64,000 nt of DNA from Bacteriovorax sp037444575 (lineage in GTDB: Bacteria; Bdellovibrionota; Bacteriovoracia; Bacteriovoracales; Bacteriovoracaceae). The position numbers were made by a program, and so were the translations under genes. How positions within the stretch are numbered: the first letter of the stretch is position 1; each line of letters begins with the position of its first letter. Below, piece after piece: positions 23,574 to 30,787 of the stretch. Location of the stretch: positions 124,001 to 188,000 of the forward strand of contig JBBIME010000008.1 of assembly GCA_037444575.1 (NCBI GenBank), written 5' to 3'. Under the pieces are notes generated by a model, which did not search any database, was not told the origin of the DNA, and saw only the letters and a program-made list of their open reading frames with translations.

Positions 23574-23867
23574 ATGAAAGAAATGAACTTAATTAGAATC
23601 GAAAAAATGATATTCATTATTAGAGGAGTTAAAGTCATGCTCGATAATGACCTTGCAGAACTTTATGGAGTAGAAACAAAAAATCTTAATAAGGCGGTTA
23701 AACGTAATATCGAAAGATTCCCAGAAGACTTCATGTTTAAGATAAATTCCAACGAGTTAGCCGATTTGCGGTTCCAATTTGGAACCGCAAAATTAGATCA
23801 TAAAAGACGCTCTTTACCTTATGTATTTACTGAAAATGGAGTGGCCATGTTGCCTGGAATTTTTTAA
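23574..23867 (+). pseudogene. ORF6N-domain protein, C-terminally truncated
   Basis: From the ATG at 23574 (after CAGGAG) the 97-residue product matches the ORF6N DNA-binding domain: IFIIRGVKVMLDNDLAELYGVETKNLNKAVKRNIERFPEDFMF and LPYVFTENGVAML. Family members continue after GVAML into a regulatory C-terminal part of about 60-120 residues. Here it stops within four residues (PGIF). The stop overlaps the end of the convergent gene at 23864. These proteins occur in prophages and mobile elements as antirepressors. It is either a remnant or a minimal version. Confidence 0.65.
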
Positions 23868-24382
23868 AAGACACAAGTATCTTTAAAGACAACTTCGTTT
23901 CCAAAAAATCCTTCTTTCATATCAATTATAGTCATCTCTTTAATTTGATTTTGATGAACAATAATTGTTAATTCACGAGGGTGATAATTTTCAGAATCTT
24001 TTGCGATTGATAATTTTATTGTTCTAATTTGACCATTGGTAGATGCTCTCACTGTAACGGGATACATACTCAAAGGGTTACTTGTTTTAAGTGTTGTTGC
24101 AATATTTGTATTGCTAAATATGAGAGTATTGTAGTCTTGAAGGTTAAAATCATTTATGACTAAACTTCCGATACTGATACCGGCCTCTTCTTGCTCATCT
24201 CTTGTTGGGTAAAAGTCTGCAGAGAGGGCAGCATCTGGAATTGAAGGTAGTGTGAGGTGTCTGATGGCGCAACGGTGATTTCCTTGTGAGCGTCTTCCGT
24301 CAGCACCAGCGTCTATTTGTTCAGCCCCTATTGCTTGAAGTGAAAGAGTTAAAAGGGAAAGAAATATTAATGCTGATTTCAT
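23864..24382 (-). CDS. Secreted protein of unknown function
   Basis: The 172-residue protein has a clear signal peptide (KSALIFLSLLTLSLQAIGAEQ) and a beta-rich mature part with two cysteines (HRCAIRHLTLPS and DTCVF at the C-terminus) that could form a disulphide joining the ends. No catalytic motif is visible. An AGGAG site precedes the start. Many such small exported proteins occur across this window. Confidence 0.68.
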   Translation of the reverse strand: MKSALIFLSLLTLSLQAIGAEQIDAGADGRRSQGNHRCAIRHLTLPSIPDAALSADFYPTRDEQEEAGISIGSLVINDFNLQDYNTLIFSNTNIATTLKTSNPLSMYPVTVRASTNGQIRTIKLSIAKDSENYHPRELTIIVHQNQIKEMTIIDMKEGFFGNEVVFKDTCVF

Positions 24383-24589
24383 GAGAAATCTCCTTATGAG
24401 GTGTCCTTTTTGTCCGGAGTATATAGTGTGGAGGTGTCAGTTACAATGTAAGTTGTAATTTTTACTAATAGCGGATTGTCTGACAAATATCAATCTGTAA
24501 ACAGTGATATTGTTTCAACCATTATTTTTTGGGTTTGTCATAATGGGCAGAACAATCCACTACATATGAAAGTTGATTTGTAGATAGTG

Positions 24590-25216
24590 TTAATTAATAC
24601 TCACCCACACCTTTCGTATTCCATTTCTTCTAACTAACACATTAAAAATTTCTGCATTGTCAGGATGCAAGCGAATGCATCCATGGCTAGCAGGAGTACC
24701 TAGTCGTCCCCAGCTTCCTCTCGTTGTTCCATGAATAGCATAATCACCATCAACAAAGACAGCAAACGGCATGTTTCCAAGTCCATGATAATCTCCCTCT
24801 GGATATTTAGGTGATGTGTGGCGGTCGTAAATTCTTCCATCGGGATGTGTGTCCATCGGTGGTGTTTCATAACCAAAGCGACCAGTTGATGTTTTCCAGA
24901 TGTACGTCAATACACCATCCATATAGAGATAAAGTCTTTGTGCATTTACATCAATATCTGCCCATATCTTGCACGAACTTCTGTAGCAACTAGGCATGAT
25001 CTCTTCAAGAGGATCCAATTTTAGGTGGGAAGATTTACCCGTAATTCTTTCATAGTCTTGATCTACTTCAAGTAATATTTTTTCTATGTTTGGTGATCTC
25101 GGATCAAGAGTATCAAAAAAATTATATTTGGTAGAAGCAAAGGAATAAGTATTAAGTACAATGATGGCCAGAGAGATTATCAATGCTAGTTCTTTTTTGC
25201 GACTTGGTAGTAACAT
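24590..25216 (-). CDS. L,D-transpeptidase (YkuD domain)
   Basis: The 208-residue protein has an N-terminal signal or anchor helix and a YkuD catalytic domain: IHG (161-163) and SHGCIR (177-182) with nucleophile C180. L,D-transpeptidases crosslink peptidoglycan or attach proteins to it through meso-diaminopimelate. Two extra cysteines (C77, C82) precede the domain. It is a single gene; upstream at 25217-25410 is a short intergenic region shared with the divergent adaptor gene. Confidence 0.9.
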   Translation of the reverse strand: MLLPSRKKELALIISLAIIVLNTYSFASTKYNFFDTLDPRSPNIEKILLEVDQDYERITGKSSHLKLDPLEEIMPSCYRSSCKIWADIDVNAQRLYLYMDGVLTYIWKTSTGRFGYETPPMDTHPDGRIYDRHTSPKYPEGDYHGLGNMPFAVFVDGDYAIHGTTRGSWGRLGTPASHGCIRLHPDNAEIFNVLVRRNGIRKVWVSIN

Positions 25217-25410
25217 TATGTCCTCCCTTATCTTGATGAAATTAACTACCGTGCAAACAAAGATCTAGAAAGATTGAACAGATCTTTGTCTGTCGTTCTT
25301 ACAATTATTTTTTAAGCAGGGGAGATGCCAAGTAATTGAGAGTGATACAAAAACTCTTCACTCTAGTATTTATCAGAGTCAATCAGCAGGAAAGCTGCTA
25401 CAGTTAGAGC

Positions 25411-26220
25411 ATGAACAGATTAAGAATCATTTTTGATTGGATTGTTAAACGAAAATTTCTCAGCTTAATTTTTGCTGCTTTATTTATCGGAATTATCATT
25501 ACTGCTCGAATCGCTATTAATGCTTATTCCGGGGAATTGTCAGCACCGATTCAGCGAGGGAAAATTATTGATGCCATTTATGGATACGGAACAGTGACTA
25601 CTGACCGAAGCTTCTCCATTAATCCACAAGGCAAAGGCATAGATAAAATTTTCTTCAAAGAAGGAGATATTGTAAAAAAAGATATGCCGCTTTTGCAGAC
25701 AACAGATAGAGTCGTTGTCCGCGCTCCATTTTCTGGAATAATTCATCTTGTTCCTTACAAAGTACGAGAAAATACTTACGCGAAGGAGCCTCGAATTGTT
25801 CTCACTGATATTACTGATCGCTATATTCTCGTCTCATTGGAGCAAGAACAGGGCACGCGCGTGAAAGTGGGGCAAAAGGTTCAAATCAGTTTTGATTCTT
25901 TTGGACAAAAGTATTTCTCCGGTACAGTGAGTTCCATTTCATTGAAAGCAACCCACCATCTGATTCAAATTAAGCCCGTCGATTTACCAGAAGCAATTCT
26001 TCCAGGAATGACTTGCAACGTGGATATATTACTAGGAGAGCGCGAGAATGCTCTTCTCATTCCTCTGAGCTCATTAAAAAATGGCCATGTCTGGGTTAAG
26101 AGAGGAAATAGTTTTCCTCGAGAGGTCAGCGTTGGATTAGGAGTGATTGATAAGCACTGGGCAGAAGTAAAGAGCGGTGACATCCAAGTTGGCGATCGAG
26201 TTAAAATTCGCACGTTTTGA
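25411..26220 (+). CDS. HlyD/RND-type membrane-fusion protein, hairpin-less
   Basis: The 269-residue protein has an N-terminal membrane helix, then a split lipoyl domain whose halves (GKGIDKIFFKEGDIVKKDMPLLQT and VVVRAPFSGIIHLVPY) are joined directly, then beta-barrel and membrane-proximal domains (VKVGQKVQISFDSFGQKYFSGTVSSI, LPGMTCNVDILLGERENALLIPLSSL). The coiled-coil hairpin that normally joins the lipoyl halves and reaches TolC is absent. No pump gene is adjacent. It may serve an RND or ABC permease elsewhere, such as a system not contacting TolC. Confidence 0.75.
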   Translation: MNRLRIIFDWIVKRKFLSLIFAALFIGIIITARIAINAYSGELSAPIQRGKIIDAIYGYGTVTTDRSFSINPQGKGIDKIFFKEGDIVKKDMPLLQTTDRVVVRAPFSGIIHLVPYKVRENTYAKEPRIVLTDITDRYILVSLEQEQGTRVKVGQKVQISFDSFGQKYFSGTVSSISLKATHHLIQIKPVDLPEAILPGMTCNVDILLGERENALLIPLSSLKNGHVWVKRGNSFPREVSVGLGVIDKHWAEVKSGDIQVGDRVKIRTF

Positions 26221-26318
26221 TCTAAGCAAATTGTCTATTTTTTTGACACCCTGGTAATTCTAACAGGGGATAAGGCGCCATATTTTAGAAAGTGCTAAAC
26301 TCAAATAAAGAGGTTTTT

Positions 26319-26771
26319 ATGAGATTTGCATTTGTTCTATTTGTCATTCTATTTTCCAATGTTTCAATGGCCGCTAGTTGTTCCAGTCTTTCAGGAAAAG
26401 ACTACGATAAATGCAAAGTGTATATGGAAGGTAACAGCTGCTCTTATCTAAGTGGAAGTGACTATGATAAATGCAAGGTGTATAAAGATGGATATAGCTG
26501 TTCTTACTTAAATGGAGAGGACTACGATACTTGCATTGTGATTAAAGAAAAGAAATATAGTTGCACATACTTAAATGGAACAGCGTACGACAAGTGCAAG
26601 GTTTACAAAGATGGCTACAATTGCTCATATTTAAATGGAGAGGACTACGATGTCTGCAGAGTCTACAAAGATGGAGAATCGTGTTCTCGACTAAGTGGAG
26701 CAGCCTACGATAGATGTAAAGTGAAAAAAGGTAAGATGTCTCTTGCCAATCTTATGGGCTTTTTATTTTAA
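26319..26771 (+). CDS. Secreted cysteine-rich tandem-repeat protein
   Basis: The ATG at 26319 follows AGAGG and begins a signal peptide (RFAFVLFVILFSNVSMA), unlike the upstream in-frame codon. The mature protein is six repeats of about 20 residues with the pattern C-S-x-L-x-G-x-x-Y-D-x-C-x-V-x-K-x-G, two cysteines each. Repeats 2-5 are nearly identical at the DNA level too. A ladder of disulphides is likely if exported to an oxidising compartment. It ends with a hydrophobic LANLMGFLF. I do not recognise the family. Confidence 0.75.
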   Translation: MRFAFVLFVILFSNVSMAASCSSLSGKDYDKCKVYMEGNSCSYLSGSDYDKCKVYKDGYSCSYLNGEDYDTCIVIKEKKYSCTYLNGTAYDKCKVYKDGYNCSYLNGEDYDVCRVYKDGESCSRLSGAAYDRCKVKKGKMSLANLMGFLF

Positions 26772-27170
26772 CCTGGTGGCCAACAATTCATGAGTTGCTC
26801 TAAGGGCATCCACCCATGTAAAAATCCCAACGAGTTTGTGATTGTCTTCAACAAGCACACTACCGTATTTATTCTCGGACATGACCAGACAAACTTCATC
26901 AAGTGGAGTATCGATTTTTACAGTGTAAGGTTCAGTTGTCATGGCCTGATCAACCTTTTCAACATTTGAATCAATGCCTTTAAAAGCTTGAATGAATGTG
27001 ATGTCTCTATCTGTGATAATCCCAACTATTTTTCCTGCGCTAATAACTGGTAAATGCCTAATCTCATGCTTACGCATTAATTTTTTAGCTTCTGCGATAG
27101 TGCATGCTACATCAATAGTGTGAGGTACTGTTGTCATATACTTTGAAATTGTAGGGATTGGTTTTGTCAT
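26763..27170 (-). CDS. CBS-domain pair protein
   Basis: The 135-residue protein is two CBS motifs: IAEAKKLMRKHEIRHLPVISAGKIVGIITDRDI and LDEVCLVMSENKYGSVLVEDNHKLVGIFTWVDAL. Stand-alone pairs bind adenosine nucleotides or other ligands and regulate partner proteins. No partner is fused. It overlaps the end of the repeat-protein gene by 9 nt, convergently. The partner is unknown. Confidence 0.88.
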   Translation of the reverse strand: MTKPIPTISKYMTTVPHTIDVACTIAEAKKLMRKHEIRHLPVISAGKIVGIITDRDITFIQAFKGIDSNVEKVDQAMTTEPYTVKIDTPLDEVCLVMSENKYGSVLVEDNHKLVGIFTWVDALRATHELLATRLK

Positions 27171-27289
27171 TGTCTTCTCCTAGGTTCCGTACACCCTCAA
27201 TTCTATCCGAGGAGTCACCGGAGATTACTAAGCCGAAATAGATTAAAAAGTGATTTTTATCATATAAGAACAGGTAGGAGAGAAATCAA

Positions 27290-27667
27290 CTATTCAACTT
27301 CCTTAAACACTGGAGGCAAGTTTTTAGGTGCTCTGATTCGAAGCTGCTTGTTGATATTCATGCGTCCAAAGACGACTTCGATATCTGAAACTGAGACTTC
27401 AAAAACTTTTGCTAAAAAGCGAACCATGTGATCTGTCGCTCTTCCTCGCCTCGGGGCCTCTGTCACGCTTATTCGTAACTGGTTTCCCTTAACTTTTAGA
27501 ATGGCATCTTCTTTTGCACTTGGTGTTCCTAAAACATTGAGAACCAATACATCGCCATCCCAATAAAAGAAAGAATCCTTATTCGTTGATTTGACCTTAG
27601 ATTCTTTTGCTTCTTTAGTTTTTTTAGTTTGTTCAGTATCTTTTTTTGAAGTCTTTTTTTTGCTCAT
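27290..27667 (-). CDS. DUF167 (YggU-family) protein with basic N-terminal tail
   Basis: The 125-residue protein ends with the DUF167 domain: LNVLGTPSAKEDAILKVKGNQLRISVTEAPRRGRATDHMVRFLAKVFEVSVSDIEVVFG, including the conserved PRRGRAT-x-x-M stretch (PxxGKAN in most members). The first 27 residues are a Lys/Thr-rich tail not usual in the family. The biochemical role of the family is not established. Confidence 0.82.
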   Translation of the reverse strand: MSKKKTSKKDTEQTKKTKEAKESKVKSTNKDSFFYWDGDVLVLNVLGTPSAKEDAILKVKGNQLRISVTEAPRRGRATDHMVRFLAKVFEVSVSDIEVVFGRMNINKQLRIRAPKNLPPVFKEVE

Positions 27668-27718
27668 ATAATGGCCTGCTTATCGGATGATGGGGGCTTA
27701 GCTTGAGTGTCTAATTTT

Positions 27719-27747
27719 TTGACACTCCCTTTGAAAAAAATTTAAAA
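27719..27747 (+). promoter_or_regulatory. Candidate promoter for the DUF1304 gene
   Basis: Consensus TTGACA (27719-27724), a 17-nt spacer and TTAAAA (27742-27747) lie 36 nt before the ATG. TTGACA is within a GAGTGTC/GACACTC dyad (7-bp arms) that could be an operator or terminate the divergent gene. Confidence 0.45.
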
Positions 27748-27782
27748 TTATCATAGTAAAGCTTAATTGGATTACATAATTT

Positions 27783-28142
27783 ATGATCATTCGAATTACT
27801 CTGTTAGCATTTGTTGCTATTCTTCATGTGTATTTCCTCGTATTGGAAATGTTTCTTTGGACAAAACCCATTGGACTAAAGATATTTGCCATGAAGGTGG
27901 ATCAAGCAAAGAACACTGCCACTCTCGCTGCCAATCAAGGGCTCTATAATGGATTTTTGGCAGCGGGTTTATTTTGGGCAATTTTTCATCCAGATACAGT
28001 GGTCTCACGTCAGCTTTCATTCTTTTTTCTTGGATGTGTGATTATCGCTGCAATCTATGGAGGCTACTCCGCCAATCGAAAGATTTTAATCATACAGGGG
28101 CTTCCTGCATTCTTTGCCTTAATTGCTACGCTATTTTTCTAA
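27783..28142 (+). CDS. DUF1304 membrane protein
   Basis: The 119-residue protein has four hydrophobic helices and the family stretch LEMFLWTKPIGLKIFAMKVDQAKNTATLAANQGLYNGFLAAGLFWAI. DUF1304 proteins are small inner-membrane proteins of unknown function. It is convergent with the diheme cytochrome gene, and a strong hairpin lies between them. Confidence 0.85.
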   Translation: MIIRITLLAFVAILHVYFLVLEMFLWTKPIGLKIFAMKVDQAKNTATLAANQGLYNGFLAAGLFWAIFHPDTVVSRQLSFFFLGCVIIAAIYGGYSANRKILIIQGLPAFFALIATLFF

Positions 28143-28145
28143 GAA

Positions 28146-28178
28146 ATTCACAAGAGAAGAAAATCTTCTCCTGTGAAT
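28146..28178. terminator. Hairpin terminator between convergent genes
   Basis: ATTCACAAGAGAAGA pairs with TCTTCTCCTGTGAAT (15-bp stem, one mismatch) around a 3-nt loop, directly after the DUF1304 stop and before the cytochrome stop. It can serve both strands; the T-run is short. Confidence 0.65.
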
Positions 28179-28190
28179 CTTTAAAACGCG

Positions 28191-28796
28191 CTACTTTTTC
28201 TTTTTGGCCGGAATTTCGTTTGCTTTTGGAATTCGCACGTCATGTTCTTCAAAATTTCCTGATTCAGCACCCTGATGACAAGCAATACAATTGGCCTTGC
28301 TGCCGATTGCTTTTCTTGTATAAACATTCTCAGCAATCTCATGGTGCTTTCTTTTAAAATATTCAGTTTCACTTATTCGTAGGGGAGCATCACTAGCTTT
28401 TATTGTGCTTAAAATTTTTCCTCCTCTTCTTGAATAAGAATTATCAGAACTATTTTTTACTAGATAATCGAGAATTTCCTTTTTTGTTTTATCATCAAGG
28501 CTTGCATCTTCACCAAAGTGTTTATCAAGAGATCCCATCATTTTTGTCCATGATCTAGCTGGTAAAAGACCTGGCAAGTAGGCCATGTGGCAGCTCGTGC
28601 ATTCAGCTTTAAACTTTGCATTCAACACCGCAGGCTGATTGATTTGTTTTCTTGATTCAAAAACAACTTTCGATTCCCCACGTCCTCTTCCTTCGTGCTC
28701 TTCACCTTCATCATCGTCGTCATCGGTCCAAGCTTTAACCGCAAAAGTTAAGCTTAAAACACACAACAATACGAGCAATACATTTTTCCTTTTCAT
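28191..28796 (-). CDS. Diheme cytochrome c (DHC-like)
   Basis: The 201-residue protein has a signal peptide, an acidic stretch (DDDDDEGEEHEGRGRGE) and two c-type haem motifs, CTSCH and CIACH, in a frame that matches the periplasmic diheme cytochrome c of the SHP/DHC systems (PGLLPARSWTKMMGSLDKHFGEDASLDD). It ends in a basic PAKKKK tail. It should shuttle electrons between the cytochrome b encoded at 29198 and the DUF1924 haem protein at 28807. Confidence 0.88.
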   Translation of the reverse strand: MKRKNVLLVLLCVLSLTFAVKAWTDDDDDEGEEHEGRGRGESKVVFESRKQINQPAVLNAKFKAECTSCHMAYLPGLLPARSWTKMMGSLDKHFGEDASLDDKTKKEILDYLVKNSSDNSYSRRGGKILSTIKASDAPLRISETEYFKRKHHEIAENVYTRKAIGSKANCIACHQGAESGNFEEHDVRIPKANEIPAKKKK

Positions 28797-28806
28797 TACG
28801 AACCCC

Positions 28807-29214
28807 TTATTTGATCGACATCATAAATTTGGTAAAATTACCTTTCTCTAAAACTGTACATTCACGATCATAAACATCTTTGCAATTGCGCTTAAACCAT
28901 TTTTCAACTTTTGCCATATCAGTAAATCGTTCTTTGTTTGCAACAGGAGCAAGTGGATCGATGACTTTGTTTGCGCGAGTTTTTCCTTCAGCTTTTGGAT
29001 CAGCAGTATGACAAGTCATGCAGCTGACTTTATCTCCTTTCGAGTTGACTCGTTCTGTTTTATAAAGTTTCTCGCCATCAGCAATTGAGAAAACTTTAAA
29101 GTTTTTATCTTCTTTTTTTGCCATATCCTCGAAGGTTTTTAAAATCTCTTCGTTGGCAAAACATGGTATTGCTAAAAGTGATACAAAGAAAAAAGTTTTA
29201 ATTGTCATCTTCAT
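28807..29214 (-). CDS. DUF1924 monohaem cytochrome (SHP-like)
   Basis: The 135-residue protein has a signal peptide ending at CFA-NEE and one haem-binding motif, CMTCH, with the flanking DGEKLYKTERVNSKGDKVSCMTCHTADPKAEGKTRANKVIDPLAP typical of DUF1924. A second cysteine pair (C near 112, C near 120) may form a disulphide, as in the oxygen- and NO-binding haem protein SHP. It overlaps the cytochrome b gene by 17 nt and lies 10 nt before the DHC gene: one operon. Confidence 0.85.
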   Translation of the reverse strand: MKMTIKTFFFVSLLAIPCFANEEILKTFEDMAKKEDKNFKVFSIADGEKLYKTERVNSKGDKVSCMTCHTADPKAEGKTRANKVIDPLAPVANKERFTDMAKVEKWFKRNCKDVYDRECTVLEKGNFTKFMMSIK

Positions 29215-29821
29215 CTAATTCTCCTTCTTTAAAACGTTTGTATTGATATCCCGTTCTCATACTTCTAAAGATGGGAACTTGATCGTTTATTTGATGCCAA
29301 AAAAGAGCGAGGACATGGACTACTGAAAAGGCAATGACGAGCAACGATGAAATTTCATGTCCGTCTAAAAATCCCTCCAGCAACATCATTTGATCAAAAA
29401 ATTTTGAAGCTATTGGGCCCATATCAAATTGGATTCTTGCTAAAAAGATGCCAGAGTAAATTAGATAGCCAATAACTAAATAGATAAATAAATAGCCAAC
29501 GGATGCAGTAGGGTGATGACCCCAGCCCCATTTAACTTTTTTAGTAACTAAGATTTCTTTCCACTCTTTGATTTTAATTAAATTTGAAAGTCTTGAGTAT
29601 TTTGGACCTGTGAAGAACCACACGAAGCGAATACTGATTAAACCGATTAAGAGGTAACCCAAGTAAATATGAACCATCCAAAAAAGATGACGGATGTTTC
29701 CATTTTCATAATAGTATCTTGCTAATTTAGCAGATAAAAAAAGAAGGAGGCAGGAGCCCGCAATTCCAGCATGTAAAACTCTCGTCAATAAATCATAAAT
29801 ATATTTTTTTCTAATATTCAT
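29198..29821 (-). CDS. Cytochrome b561-type membrane protein
   Basis: The 207-residue protein has four main hydrophobic segments with membrane histidines suited to binding two b haems (LHAGIAGS, FWMVHIYLGY, WGHHPTASVGYL, VVHVLALFWHQ). Cytochrome b561 proteins of this kind pass electrons from quinol or cytochromes across the membrane. With DHC and DUF1924 downstream it forms the three-gene cassette known from Rhodobacter-type SHP systems. The first gene of the operon. Confidence 0.85.
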   Translation of the reverse strand: MNIRKKYIYDLLTRVLHAGIAGSCLLLFLSAKLARYYYENGNIRHLFWMVHIYLGYLLIGLISIRFVWFFTGPKYSRLSNLIKIKEWKEILVTKKVKWGWGHHPTASVGYLFIYLVIGYLIYSGIFLARIQFDMGPIASKFFDQMMLLEGFLDGHEISSLLVIAFSVVHVLALFWHQINDQVPIFRSMRTGYQYKRFKEGELDEDDN

Positions 29822-29927
29822 GCTTTAACGATAACTCTTTATGAAATTTTGGCCATTGGACTTTTGTCCTATGAGGATAGTGCTTAAGTCTCAACAAGAT
29901 ATGAAAAGCTGATATAGCTCAATGCTT

Positions 29928-30452
29928 TTACGCTTCAGAAGATTGTTTAATTGGTAATAATAAATCTTCGAGGAAAAAAGCTGCTAGTTCAGATCTTCCG
30001 GCCAAGCCTGCTTTTGAATAGATAGCAATAGATTGCGCGCGTGCCGTTTTTTCAGAAGTACTGCGATGTTCGGCAATCTCTTTTAAACTTAGACCTTTAA
30101 GTAATAAAAACGCCACTTCTTTTTCTGAGTTTGTGAGCTTCCAAGTCGTCAATTGTGAGTCAATCGCCTGGCTTAAACCTTCTAAATGAATTTTGGATTG
30201 GTTGCGCCACTTATCAGCTTCAGCCTTTAGAATTTGCGAATTCTTTATTTCGTCTTCAAGAGAATGTTTTAAGGCAAAAGAGTCGCGCATTAAAAAAAAT
30301 ATTCCTGCAGCTGCGGCAAGAACAACGCTGGCCTCAGCAATAACATGCAACCAATTGACACCCCTATTAGAATCGGTGATTAAATCAAAAATCATCATTA
30401 GAATGATTCCACCTAAAATAGTGGTGATAAAAGCTCGCTCTTTATTGTTCAC
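29928..30452 (-). CDS. Membrane-anchored LuxR-type regulator
   Basis: The 174-residue protein has two N-terminal membrane helices (about 8-24 and 34-54), a coiled-coil linker (about 62-100) and a C-terminal GerE/LuxR helix-turn-helix: LTNSEKEVAFLLLKGLSLKEIAEHRSTSEKTARAQSIAIYSKAGLAGRSELAAFF. It probably senses a membrane or redox signal and controls nearby genes; it lies about 100 nt upstream of the cytochrome operon in the same direction. No receiver domain is present. Confidence 0.82.
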   Translation of the reverse strand: MNNKERAFITTILGGIILMMIFDLITDSNRGVNWLHVIAEASVVLAAAAGIFFLMRDSFALKHSLEDEIKNSQILKAEADKWRNQSKIHLEGLSQAIDSQLTTWKLTNSEKEVAFLLLKGLSLKEIAEHRSTSEKTARAQSIAIYSKAGLAGRSELAAFFLEDLLLPIKQSSEA

Positions 30453-30530
30453 ATTGACCTTCTTATTGAATTTGTCTGTATCCTTATTTTAATTTTCTTT
30501 CGGTCAATGCCAAGTTAAAAATTTGCTTGC

Positions 30531-30773
30531 CTACTGTATTGTTGCTCTATTCTCATCGTTAACCCATGCGCCTTCATTCTCAGACTGATAATCGCTAAAT
30601 GCTTTTTCTAGTCCATCGAGAACATCAGCAGCAGTCTCAAACAATGCTTTAGCTTTTGGGTCTGATATTTTTTTTGCATCTTTTAGGCAATGGTCTTTTA
30701 ATTCAGTAATGTATTTCTCAATGTTCTGAGCATGCTCTTTAGGATCATTAGAACTAATATTTTCAATGCTCAT
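30531..30773 (-). CDS. Small helical cytosolic protein, unknown function
   Basis: From the ATG at 30773 (AAGGAG 8 nt upstream, better than the earlier in-frame ATG) the protein is 80 residues: NDPKEHAQNIEKYITELKDHCLKDAKKISDPKAKALFETAADVLDGLEKAFSDYQ. It is mostly amphipathic helix with one Cys. It follows the 405-residue gene immediately and is probably co-transcribed with it. No family recognised. Confidence 0.65.
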   Translation of the reverse strand: MSIENISSNDPKEHAQNIEKYITELKDHCLKDAKKISDPKAKALFETAADVLDGLEKAFSDYQSENEGAWVNDENRATIQ

Positions 30774-30787
30774 AAAATCTCCTTTTT

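Noticed and set aside
26390..26730. Regular 60-bp repetition resembling a CRISPR array
   Set aside because: The repeats are in frame and translate to conserved 20-residue cysteine modules behind a signal peptide; there are no unique spacers.
27974..28357. 127-codon plus-strand frame across the end of the DUF1304 gene
   Set aside because: It crosses a terminator hairpin and the cytochrome c gene antisense and has no family features.
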